The translations under genes were made by a program, and so were the position numbers. A stretch of DNA of 13,838 bases from JAAYBG01 sp964411675. Its GTDB lineage: Bacteria; Bacillota_I; Bacilli_A; ML615J-28; CAG-698. Numbering within the stretch: the first letter of the stretch is position 1; each line of letters begins with the position of its first letter. The notes beneath the pieces were generated by a model, which saw only the letters and a program-made list of their open reading frames with translations, ran no database searches and was not told the origin of the DNA. The DNA is taken from the NCBI GenBank assembly GCA_964411675.1, contig CAYPLR010000033.1:1-13838 (forward strand), given 5' to 3'. This document shows, in pieces, positions 5,986-13,177 of the stretch.

Positions 5986-6516
5986 ATGAACGATAATTTT
6001 GAGAAGAAGTTAACAAAAATAATGATGATTATTGCAGTAGTCGGCATCGCTATTGTAATCTTGATTTATTTCCCATGGGGTGGAGAAAAAGGCAAAATCC
6101 GCGGCGAATATGATTTTTTAGAAAGCAATGAACATGTGTTTTCTTACATCACCATGGATGAGATTAAAACAAATATTGAAAATGGAGTGACGTTCCAACT
6201 ATATTTGGGAAACGAAAAACTTGAAAAAGTGGATTATTTTGTATATTATGTAGACCAATTAGCAAAAGAAAACAATGAAGAAGTAGTTTACTATCTTGAT
6301 TTTGATGATATGTCAGTGGATGACTTAACCTATATCAAAATGAAATCAAGCATTGAAGTAGATGCTAGTTTGCCTACGATGATTTATTTTAAGCGTGATA
6401 TCGTAGATAATGTAAGTAAAGCCTTTGATATTAGTTGCATAAGAAATCTAAAAGATTATGAATCTAATTATTGGCTATTATTACAAGATTATTTTAGAAA
6501 TTGTTATTTTAATTAA
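5986..6516 (+). CDS. Membrane-anchored thioredoxin-like protein lacking CXXC
   Basis: 176 aa, with one hydrophobic segment at about 11-29 and no cleavage motif, so probably an N-terminally anchored protein with its domain outside. Residues 55-150 read like a thioredoxin fold: strand VTFQLYLGN (68-76), helix around 83-96, strand EVVYYLDFD (99-107), and SLPTMIYFK (128-136) with the cis-proline position Pro130. Where an active protein has C-x-x-C there is Leu79-Glu-Lys-Val82; the only cysteines are Cys151 and Cys173. A redox role is therefore unlikely. ATG 5986 follows AAAGGAGGTG (5971-5980); upstream ATG 5959 precedes the predicted transcription start. It is the first gene of an operon with two ABC exporter subunits, 13 nt before the first, and thioredoxin-like accessory proteins do accompany some peptide exporters. 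Fold assignment is from pattern, not a search. Confidence 0.6.
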   Translation: MNDNFEKKLTKIMMIIAVVGIAIVILIYFPWGGEKGKIRGEYDFLESNEHVFSYITMDEIKTNIENGVTFQLYLGNEKLEKVDYFVYYVDQLAKENNEEVVYYLDFDDMSVDDLTYIKMKSSIEVDASLPTMIYFKRDIVDNVSKAFDISCIRNLKDYESNYWLLLQDYFRNCYFN

Positions 6517-6529
6517 GGAGAACAAAAAA

Positions 6530-8362
6530 ATGAGAGGATTTAAAAAGTTAATAAAATGGTCAAAGCCATATGTTCTATTATTGCTTGTGGTCATTCTTCT
6601 AACTATTATTAATCCTTTAACATACTCGTTTGTTCCGCAATTCATAAAATATGTTGTTGATGTTATCTTAGGGGGAACCAGTTCCGATATTGGAACAATT
6701 ACGCTTCCTTCTTTTTTAATGGAATTTTTTGATTCTTATCTTGAAATTCCATTAACAGCAATCGTTATTGTTGGAGTAACATTGGTTTTATGGCAATTGA
6801 TACGGGGCATTACAATGTTTTTTAATGGATATGTGAAAGGAAAAATAGGTGAAGGAATCGCCTTTGATATGAGAACTAAATTATATTCTCATATCCAAGA
6901 CCTATCTTATTCATACCAAAACAATGCAGATACAGGAGATTTAATCCAAAGGTGTACATCAGATGTGGACACTATTAAATCATTCCTGACTTCACAGCTA
7001 CCAGAAGTTTTATATATTATTACTTCTTTTGCTGCTGGTGCAATACAAATGTATTTTATTAATCGAACAATTATGTTAGTAACACTATGTGTTGTTCCGG
7101 TTAGTTTGGTATCTTCAATTATATATTTTCGTTATGTACGTAAGAAATTTGAAGAAATAGAAGAAGTAGAAGCAAATATGACTACCGTTTTGCAAGAGAA
7201 TGTCAACGGAGTTAGAGTAGTAAAAGCATTTGCTCGCGAGAGATATGAAATTGATAAGTTTAATCAAAAGAATGCTGTATATCGTGATGAAACACAAAAA
7301 CTAAATAATGCTATGGCTTTTTATTGGGGAACTAGTGATTTCCTAACCATGATGCAATATGCAGTTACGATAGGTGTCTGTGTTTACCTAGCAAAGAATT
7401 CTTTGGTTTCAACAGGTGATATTATCGCTTGTATGATGTATATTGGTATGTTGGTATATCCAATTCGTGGTTTGGGAAGAATTATTGGTGATTTTGGTAA
7501 ATCAACAGTAGCTGCCAAGCGAATTGATGAAATCTTAGCAGAACCAAGCGAATACACAAATGATGGAAAATTAGAACCAGTTATGAATGGTAATATTAAA
7601 TTTACCAATGTCTCTTTTAAGTTTAGTGATACAGACAAACATTTACTAAACAATGTCAATTTTGAAATAAAAGCAGGAGAGACAGTTGCAATTATTGGAA
7701 AAACAGGGAGTGGTAAATCGACTATCGCTAATATTTTAGTTAGAATGCTAGATTATGACCAAGGCCAAATTACCATTAATGGAGTAGAATTGAAGGATAT
7801 TAAAAAACACTGGGTACGTAAAAACATTGGTATCATTCTTCAAGATCCATTTTTATACGCAAAAACAGTGTTAGAAAACATCAAAATTGGAGATCGTCAT
7901 TTAGATAATGATAAAGTGTTCCAAGCCGCTAAGACAGCAGCGATTGATAAAGACATTCAAAACTTTGTTTCTGGCTATGATACTTTAGTTGGTGAAAAAG
8001 GTGTCACCTTATCAGGAGGTCAAAAACAAAGGATTTCTATTGCTAGAATGTTAATTCTAAATAAATCAGTTTTGGTGTTTGATGATTCGTTGAGTGCTGT
8101 TGATACAAAAACAGACTTAATGATTAGGAATGCCTTAAAAGAAAAAGATAAAGATTTAACTTCAATTATCATTACCCATCGTATTACAACCGCTAAAGAA
8201 GCAGATAAGATTATTGTCTTAGAAAATGGTGTGGTAAGTGAAATAGGAACACACAAAGAATTAGCAGCAAAAGAAGGCTTATATAAAAGACTTTGGGATA
8301 TCCAAGGAGCTCTAGAAAGTGAATTCCTAGATATTGTTGAAGGAGGTGAGAGCAATGAATAG
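6530..8362 (+). CDS. ABC exporter half-transporter, degenerate-site subunit
   Basis: 610 aa with an N-terminal six-helix exporter domain (about 1-320) and a C-terminal ATPase domain (about 350-600), the multidrug/lipid exporter architecture of YheI/BmrC and MdlA-like proteins. Motifs: Walker A GKTGSGKST (390-398), Q-loop Gln438, signature LSGGQ (494-498), Walker B VLVFDD (514-519), His550. The catalytic glutamate after Walker B is replaced by Asp519, the known mark of the subunit that supplies the weak ATP site in heterodimeric exporters; its intact LSGGQ serves the partner's active site. ATG 6530 follows AAGGAG (6515-6520); an in-frame ATG at 6458 lies inside the previous gene. Its end overlaps the next gene by 8 nt. 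The exported substrate cannot be told: drugs, lipids or peptides are all possible. Confidence 0.88.
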   Translation: MRGFKKLIKWSKPYVLLLLVVILLTIINPLTYSFVPQFIKYVVDVILGGTSSDIGTITLPSFLMEFFDSYLEIPLTAIVIVGVTLVLWQLIRGITMFFNGYVKGKIGEGIAFDMRTKLYSHIQDLSYSYQNNADTGDLIQRCTSDVDTIKSFLTSQLPEVLYIITSFAAGAIQMYFINRTIMLVTLCVVPVSLVSSIIYFRYVRKKFEEIEEVEANMTTVLQENVNGVRVVKAFARERYEIDKFNQKNAVYRDETQKLNNAMAFYWGTSDFLTMMQYAVTIGVCVYLAKNSLVSTGDIIACMMYIGMLVYPIRGLGRIIGDFGKSTVAAKRIDEILAEPSEYTNDGKLEPVMNGNIKFTNVSFKFSDTDKHLLNNVNFEIKAGETVAIIGKTGSGKSTIANILVRMLDYDQGQITINGVELKDIKKHWVRKNIGIILQDPFLYAKTVLENIKIGDRHLDNDKVFQAAKTAAIDKDIQNFVSGYDTLVGEKGVTLSGGQKQRISIARMLILNKSVLVFDDSLSAVDTKTDLMIRNALKEKDKDLTSIIITHRITTAKEADKIIVLENGVVSEIGTHKELAAKEGLYKRLWDIQGALESEFLDIVEGGESNE

Positions 8363-10187
8363 TTTTGAAGAACAAGATTATTCTTCGGAAAAATTTAGTG
8401 CTGGTATTTGGAAGAAGATATTAAAACTCGTTATTAAAAGGAAAAAACCATTAGCGTTTTTAATTATTTTCGTGACAGGGCTTGCAGCATTAGATATTCT
8501 TTATCCATTACTGAATAAGTATGCGATTGAAGAATTCTTCACCAATCAAAATTTTACCAATATCAATCTATTTATTGGTGCTTATTGTTTAATTGCTATC
8601 GGTTATGGTGTTGTCATTAATGGCTTTATTCGTATGGCAGGCTTAGTTGAGGTTGAAGTTGGTTATGAGCTTCGTCATGAAGCTTTTGAAAAATTACAAC
8701 TATTGCCATTTTCTTATTATGATAAAACCCCTGCAGGCTGGATTATGGCACGTCTGACTTCTGATTCGCGTCGACTTGCTTCCATCATTTCTTGGGGAAT
8801 TGTAGATATGTTGTGGGGCTCAGTAACTATGGTCGGTGTTCTTGTTCTCATGTATTTTGTGAACTGGAAATTAGCACTAATCATAACTTTCTTGGTACCT
8901 ATACTAGCGGTAATCAGTATTTATTTTAGAAAGAAAATATTGGTATCTTATCGTGGAGTTAGAAAAACAAACTCTAAAATAACAGCTAGCTATAATGAAG
9001 GTATTTTAGGAAGTAAAACAACAAAAACATTGGTTCTTGAGGAAGATCGTAACCGTGAGTTCGATGAATTGTGTAATAAAATGCGAAAAGATTCAATTAG
9101 AGCTGTTACCTATTCCGCGTTATTCTTTCCTATCTTACTAGTAATCAGCTATGTTGCTGTTGCAATTACTTTAAGAGCAGGTGGATATTTGATTCTTGTT
9201 GAAGGAGTAATTGGAATATCAACATTGTATTTCTTTGTGTCTTGTACCACTCAATTTTTTGACCCTATCATGCAAATCGCTCGAATTTTAGCTGAGTTTC
9301 AACAAGCTCAAGCGTCAGCTGAAAGAATCTTATCATTGATTGAAACAGAACCAGATATTTTTGATAGAAAAGAAGTAGAAGAAAAATATGGAACTTTATT
9401 AGAACCAAAAACAGAGAATTGGGAAGAGTTAAAGGGAAAAGTCGTTTTTGAACATGTAACCTTTCAATATCAAGGTGGAGAAAAAGTTTTAGATGACTTT
9501 AATTTAAGTGTTCCAGAAGGAACATCGGTTGCTTTAGTAGGTGAAACGGGCGCTGGTAAATCAACGATTGTCAATCTTGTCTGCCGTTTCTACGAACCAA
9601 CAACAGGAAGAATTTTAATTGATGATGTCGATTATAAAGATCGTTCTATTGCTTGGTTACATCATAATCTAGGGTATGTGTTACAAACCCCTCATCTATT
9701 TAATGGAACAATTATGGAAAATATCCGTTATGGTCGATTAAATGCAACAGACGATGAGGTGAAAGAAGCAGCAAAAGCAGTTAGTGCCGATGAATTTATT
9801 GTTACTTTTGAAAAAGGGTACGATACTAACGTCGGTGAAGGGGGAGCAAAACTATCTGTCGGACAAAGACAACTCATTTCCTTTGCACGAGCCTTGTTAG
9901 CAAATCCAAGGATTTTAATTCTTGATGAAGCAACTTCATCGATAGATACCAAAACAGAAGAGCTCATTCAAGGTATTATTAACAAATTATTAAAAGGAAG
10001 AACGAGCTTCGTTGTAGCCCATCGATTATCAACCATTATCGCTGCGAATATGATCCTAGTAATTAAGGATGGTAAGATTATTGAGCAAGGAACACACGAA
10101 GAATTGCTTGCTTTAAAGAAAGAATACTTCGAATTATATCGCAATCAATTTATTAATGAGCAAATTGAAAAAAGTAAGTATGAGTAA
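8355..10187 (+). CDS. ABC exporter half-transporter, catalytic-site subunit
   Basis: 610 aa, the same length as its partner, with an exporter membrane domain (about 30-325) and an ATPase domain (about 360-595) of the YheH/BmrD, MdlB-like kind. Motifs: Walker A GETGAGKST (396-404), Q-loop Gln444, signature LSVGQ (500-504) instead of LSGGQ, Walker B ILILDE with catalytic Glu525, and His556. The altered signature faces the partner's Asp519 site, while Glu525 pairs with the partner's normal LSGGQ, so together they make one active and one degenerate ATP site. ATG 8355 is set by AGGAGGTGAG (8341-8350) and overlaps the upstream gene by 8 nt, a sign of coupled synthesis in equal amounts. It is the last gene of the operon, since the terminator starts within its stop codon. 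Confidence 0.88.
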   Translation: MNSFEEQDYSSEKFSAGIWKKILKLVIKRKKPLAFLIIFVTGLAALDILYPLLNKYAIEEFFTNQNFTNINLFIGAYCLIAIGYGVVINGFIRMAGLVEVEVGYELRHEAFEKLQLLPFSYYDKTPAGWIMARLTSDSRRLASIISWGIVDMLWGSVTMVGVLVLMYFVNWKLALIITFLVPILAVISIYFRKKILVSYRGVRKTNSKITASYNEGILGSKTTKTLVLEEDRNREFDELCNKMRKDSIRAVTYSALFFPILLVISYVAVAITLRAGGYLILVEGVIGISTLYFFVSCTTQFFDPIMQIARILAEFQQAQASAERILSLIETEPDIFDRKEVEEKYGTLLEPKTENWEELKGKVVFEHVTFQYQGGEKVLDDFNLSVPEGTSVALVGETGAGKSTIVNLVCRFYEPTTGRILIDDVDYKDRSIAWLHHNLGYVLQTPHLFNGTIMENIRYGRLNATDDEVKEAAKAVSADEFIVTFEKGYDTNVGEGGAKLSVGQRQLISFARALLANPRILILDEATSSIDTKTEELIQGIINKLLKGRTSFVVAHRLSTIIAANMILVIKDGKIIEQGTHEELLALKKEYFELYRNQFINEQIEKSKYE

Positions 10188-10218
10188 AAAGGGGCAATAA
10201 AAAACCCCTTTTTCTTTT
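10186..10218 (+). terminator. Terminator of the exporter operon
   Basis: Stem AAAAAGGGG (10186-10194) and CCCCTTTTT (10205-10213), loop of 10 nt, then CTTTT. It begins on the stop codon of the second exporter gene. Confidence 0.9.
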
Positions 10219-10364
10219 ATCCAAGGACAGAGTAATTGGCGATTAGATAGAATAGATACTCTCACGTAAACTTATTAAGAGAATGACTAAAAAACGATTA
10301 AAACGCAAATAAAAAGGGTAAAAAGGCCTTTAAAACACGAAGATCTCTAAAAAAATCAAAAATC
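10219..10364. other. Non-coding gap between exporter operon and lipid kinase
   Basis: No gene of convincing length on either strand. It contains a 10-bp palindrome AAAGGCCTTT (10322-10331) and a weak CTCTC...GAGA pairing near 10260-10282. A nine-codon reading frame (10283-10312) has no proper ribosome binding site. I see no riboswitch or tRNA-like fold. Confidence 0.5.
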
Positions 10365-10393
10365 TTGTAAAAAGATAATTATTATAGTAAAAT
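10365..10393 (+). promoter_or_regulatory. Promoter of the lipid kinase gene
   Basis: -35 TTGTAA (10365-10370), 17-nt spacer, -10 TAAAAT (10388-10393). Transcription from about 10400 gives a leader of roughly 15 nt that is almost entirely the ribosome binding site. Confidence 0.65.
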
Positions 10394-10414
10394 AGAACAA
10401 GGAGGATAAAAGCG

Positions 10415-11323
10415 ATGAAATGTATTTTTATTTACAACCCAGCAAGTGGTCGTGGCCAAATTGTTAATCAAGTAAACTATATAACGAAAAGATTAAAAGA
10501 AGTCTACGATGTAGTTGATATCTATCCTTCTAAATCATCTCAAGACATTACTGAAGTTACAGTGAAAGCTTGTCAGGAATATGATGCTATTATTTTTTCT
10601 GGGGGAGATGGAACCTATAATGAGGTAGCTATGGGAGTTGCTTCTTGTAATCGTCGACCACCACTTGGTTATATTCCTCAAGGAACAACAAACGATATTG
10701 CTAGAAATTTACGAATTCCTCGTAACGTAAAAGGTGCTTTAAAGGTTATTTTAGCGGGAAAAACAATAAAACACGATGTAGGTAAGATAAATGATCGCTA
10801 TTTTGTTTATGTTGCAGCAATCGGTGCTTGTACAGGAACAAGTTACACGACAAGACATGAAGAAAAGCGACTACTTGGGCGTTTAGCCTATGCCAGAAAT
10901 GGAATTAATGAATTCTTTACCAGCCCGTTATCGAAAGTAAAAGTAATTTCTGCTGATAAAAGTATCGAAACTACAGCACCATTGGTATTAGTACTCAATT
11001 CCATTAGTGTAGGGGGGTTACCTTTTAATCGTTATGGTCATTTAAATGATGGACTTTTTGATGTTATTTTAGTAAATAATGATAAGAGTAAAGGAAGATT
11101 TAATATTATTAAACTGTTTTTATCGCGAATTTTAGGATTAAAGAAAGCAAAAGAAGCGATTGCACTGCATGCAAACAAATTTCGTATTGAAATAGATGGT
11201 GAGCAAACATGGTGTATTGATGGTGAAGAAGGTCCAAAAGGTAGTGTTGTGATTGAGAACCTTCATAGTCACTTAACAATCTTTGCGCCAAAGCGAAAAG
11301 CGAAGAGTCAAGAAAAAAGATAG
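10415..11323 (+). CDS. Diacylglycerol kinase / YegS-type lipid kinase
   Basis: 302 aa, typical for the DgkB/YegS/BmrU family, which phosphorylates diacylglycerol or related lipids with ATP at the inner face of the membrane. The N-terminal catalytic domain shows FIYNPASGRG (5-14), the nucleotide-binding FSGGDGTYNEV (61-71) and IPQGTTNDIARN (87-98). A DGLFDVILV segment and IDGE repeats follow in the C-terminal beta domain. The start is set by AAGGAGG about 8 nt upstream and a promoter directly before it. In Bacillota DgkB recycles diacylglycerol released during lipoteichoic acid synthesis, which is a reasonable but unproven role here; the substrate of a family member cannot be fixed by sequence alone. 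The next gene starts 9 nt after its stop, so the two are probably one operon. Confidence 0.88.
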   Translation: MKCIFIYNPASGRGQIVNQVNYITKRLKEVYDVVDIYPSKSSQDITEVTVKACQEYDAIIFSGGDGTYNEVAMGVASCNRRPPLGYIPQGTTNDIARNLRIPRNVKGALKVILAGKTIKHDVGKINDRYFVYVAAIGACTGTSYTTRHEEKRLLGRLAYARNGINEFFTSPLSKVKVISADKSIETTAPLVLVLNSISVGGLPFNRYGHLNDGLFDVILVNNDKSKGRFNIIKLFLSRILGLKKAKEAIALHANKFRIEIDGEQTWCIDGEEGPKGSVVIENLHSHLTIFAPKRKAKSQEKR

Positions 11324-11332
11324 AGGTGGCAT

Positions 11333-11677
11333 ATGTTCGATAAAAAAGATGCAATAAAATTATGGGAAGCAGAAATGGGAAACGCTGAGTATGCTTATGA
11401 TTTTAGTGGAAAGAAGATAAAAAAAGCTGATTATATGGAAAACAACGAAGTAGGATGGGTAGTAAGCTATTTGAAACCAATTGAATTGGGAGGACCCACT
11501 GACATTGGAAACACAATTATTATGCATCAAAGAACATTGGAAGAAAAAGGATTGAATTATCCTAATTTTACTATTGTTGATCAAGAATATACCATTCAAT
11601 ACGATGAAAAAGGTGATTTTTATTATGTTGAAAAAGTGTTATCTGAGGATGAGGATGATGATTCCTACTTCATTTAA
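11333..11677 (+). CDS. Small acidic protein, possibly a degenerate HNH-family member
   Basis: 114 aa, soluble, ending in an acidic tail EDEDDD (105-110). I do not firmly recognise it. The order DAIKLWEAEMGN, AYDFSGKKIKKADY, GWVVSYLKPIELGG (41-54), IGNTIIMHQRT (58-68), EEKGLNYPNF resembles small HNH nuclease-like proteins of Bacillota, whose core reads GWN-x-DH-x-x-P...GG...NL...H...TN-x-EK...F. If that alignment is right, the catalytic Asp-His is replaced by Ser45-Tyr46, while the Asn60 and His65 positions remain, so it would not cut DNA. The comparison is from memory. ATG 11333 follows AGAGGTGG (11322-11329), and the gene lies 9 nt after the lipid kinase with which it is likely co-transcribed; a terminator follows. 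Its role is unknown. Confidence 0.8.
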   Translation: MFDKKDAIKLWEAEMGNAEYAYDFSGKKIKKADYMENNEVGWVVSYLKPIELGGPTDIGNTIIMHQRTLEEKGLNYPNFTIVDQEYTIQYDEKGDFYYVEKVLSEDEDDDSYFI

Positions 11678-11682
11678 AAAAT

Positions 11683-11710
11683 GAGTTACTATCAATTAGT
11701 AACTCTCTTT
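11683..11710 (+). terminator. Terminator between the small acidic gene and rsmD
   Basis: A perfect 9-bp stem, GAGTTACTA (11683-11691) with TAGTAACTC (11697-11705), loop TCAAT, then TCTTTTAT. The T run is short and interrupted, and only 25 nt separate it from rsmD, which has no convincing promoter of its own, so partial read-through is likely. Confidence 0.75.
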
Positions 11711-11735
11711 TATACTATTTTATGGAGGATATATT

Positions 11736-12293
11736 ATGAGAATTATTGCTGGTAAGCATAAAAGTAGAAAGCTAGTAGCCCTTGAAGGACTCAATACAAG
11801 ACCCATGATGGATAAAATGAAAGAAACAATTTTTAATATCATAGGCCCCTATTTTACAGGTGATATTGTTCTTGATTTGTTTGGTGGCAGTGGAGCTTTA
11901 AGCTTAGAAGCTATCAGTAGAGGGGCAGCTCATGCCAATATAGTTGAGGTCAGTAAAGATGCTATCCGAATTATTAAAGAAAATATAGCTAGTTTACGGG
12001 AAGAAGATACCACAACACTTTATAATCTTGATTATCAATTGGTATTAAACATTTTTGCCAGAGAACATAAAAAATTTAATCTAATTTTTCTAGATCCTCC
12101 TTATCGCCTTAATATCATGAAAGAAATTATTGATTTTATTATAACCAATGACCTATTAGCAAAGGAAGGAATTATTGTTTGCCAGTATGTTAGAAACAAT
12201 TATCTTCCCCAAGAAACAGAGATTCTTGAAATTAGAAAAAACTTTAATTATGCATCTAGTGAAGTTTGCATCTATCAAAAGAAGGAGGTGTAA
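11736..12293 (+). CDS. rsmD: 16S rRNA (guanine-966-N2)-methyltransferase
   Basis: 185 aa, the normal RsmD length. The enzyme uses S-adenosylmethionine to methylate N2 of G966 in the 30S subunit. Visible features are the N-terminal MRIIAGKHKSRKL and TRPMMDKMKETIFN (21-34), the methyl-donor site DLFGGSGAL (47-55) with acidic Glu71, and the catalytic DPPY (120-123). GGAGG lies 8 nt before the ATG. In many Bacillota rsmD is followed by coaD; here a nitroreductase follows with a single base between them, and no coaD is in the window. No clear promoter lies in the 25 nt between the preceding terminator and the gene, so expression may depend on read-through from the lipid kinase promoter. Confidence 0.93.
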   Translation: MRIIAGKHKSRKLVALEGLNTRPMMDKMKETIFNIIGPYFTGDIVLDLFGGSGALSLEAISRGAAHANIVEVSKDAIRIIKENIASLREEDTTTLYNLDYQLVLNIFAREHKKFNLIFLDPPYRLNIMKEIIDFIITNDLLAKEGIIVCQYVRNNYLPQETEILEIRKNFNYASSEVCIYQKKEV

Positions 12294-12294
12294 T

Positions 12295-12804
12295 ATGGAA
12301 TTAAAAGAAGCAATGTATAAAAGAAGAAGTATTCGTAAATTTGATTCTAAAGAAGTAAAAGAGGAAGACATCGATTTGCTTCTTCATTATGCAATGTCAG
12401 GACCAAGTGCTTGCAATAGACGTCCGTGGGAGTTTTTTGTAGTTACTAATAAAGAAGTGCTAGAAAAATTGCGACAATCGACAAGATATTCTAATATGAA
12501 TGCTCCTTTAGCAATTGTTGTCTGCGGAAACACAAAAAAAGCATTACCATTGCAATTACAAGATTATTGGATTCAAGACTGTTCAGCAGCAATGGAAAAC
12601 ATTTTATTAGGAGTAGTATCACTAAATCTTGGTGCTTGTTGGGTAGGAATTTTACCACAAAAAAGACCAGTAGAAAGAGTAAAGATGATATTATCTATGG
12701 AGAGCCATATCATTCCTTTGGATATTGCTTTTATCGGCTATCCTTTAGAAAATCCAGAAGCTCGTGATCAATTTGATATTACAAAAGTTCATATCATAAA
12801 ATAA
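12295..12804 (+). CDS. Nitroreductase family FMN-dependent oxidoreductase
   Basis: 169 aa, a compact member of the nitroreductase family, flavoproteins that reduce nitro compounds, quinones or flavins using NAD(P)H. Family marks are RRSIRKF near the N-terminus, the FMN-binding PSACNRRPWEFFVV (about 38-51), DCSAAMENILLGVVSLNLGACWVG (about 95-118), and a C-terminal GYP segment. The usual partner of such an enzyme is itself, as active sites form at the dimer interface. ATG 12295 is set by AAGGAGGTG (12282-12290) and begins one base after the rsmD stop, so the two are translated from one message; an open frame upstream to 12175 is inside rsmD and not used. The physiological substrate is not predictable. 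A long hairpin follows the gene. Confidence 0.9.
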   Translation: MELKEAMYKRRSIRKFDSKEVKEEDIDLLLHYAMSGPSACNRRPWEFFVVTNKEVLEKLRQSTRYSNMNAPLAIVVCGNTKKALPLQLQDYWIQDCSAAMENILLGVVSLNLGACWVGILPQKRPVERVKMILSMESHIIPLDIAFIGYPLENPEARDQFDITKVHIIK

Positions 12805-12815
12805 TTCTAGTTAAA

Positions 12816-12866
12816 AAAGAGTAAAAAGCAAAATAAAATTATGGAATAGTTTGCTTTTTACTCTTT
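12816..12866. terminator. Long 17-bp hairpin after the nitroreductase gene
   Basis: AAAGAGTAAAAAGCAAA (12816-12832) is exactly complementary to 12850-12866, with a 17-nt loop. On the + strand the inner stem GCAAA/TTTGC followed by TTTTT can act as a terminator. On the - strand the full stem is followed by extra T residues (complement of 12813-12815), so it may stop transcription from either side. The right arm overlaps the -35 box of the tRNA-Arg promoter. Confidence 0.75.
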
Positions 12867-12892
12867 ACATTCTACTGATTTTAATATATAAT
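12864..12892 (+). promoter_or_regulatory. Promoter of tRNA-Arg
   Basis: -35 TTTACA (12864-12869), 17-nt spacer and consensus -10 TATAAT (12887-12892). The start near 12899 lies 9 nt before the tRNA. Confidence 0.8.
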
Positions 12893-12907
12893 ATATGCAG
12901 TAAATTT

Positions 12908-12984
<77 letters not shown>

Positions 12985-12992
12985 TAATTGTT

Positions 12993-13028
12993 AAACCAAA
13001 AGCCAAATGAAAAGTTTGGTTTTTTTAA
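12993..13028 (+). terminator. Terminator of tRNA-Arg
   Basis: Stem AAACCAAA (12993-13000) and TTTGGTTT (13015-13022), 14-nt loop, T run continuing to 13026. A shorter alternative stem CCAAA (13003-13007) with TTTGG gives the same end point. Confidence 0.8.
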
Positions 13029-13085
13029 TGTAAACTATTTTATTATAATAAATGATTGCTATTTTAGTTTAATAAGCTTTTATGA

Positions 13086-13091
13086 TATAAT
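13086..13091 (+). promoter_or_regulatory. Extended -10 promoter of the SGNH hydrolase gene
   Basis: A consensus TATAAT preceded by TGA makes an extended -10 element; the -35 region 17 nt upstream (TTTAGT, 13063-13068) is poor, as extended -10 promoters allow. The predicted start near 13098 gives an 80-nt leader with no recognisable riboswitch. Confidence 0.65.
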
Positions 13092-13177
13092 AATCATAAG
13101 TGTATCTTGTAGAAATAATTTAAAAAGCTAAGAATGAAAAACAACAAATTTATGAAAGAAAATGGAGAAAAAGTAAT

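Noticed and set aside
10283..10312. Nine-codon basic micropeptide MTKKRLKRK
   Set aside because: AAGAG is too close to the ATG to serve as a ribosome binding site and the region is A-rich enough to produce Lys/Arg codons by chance.
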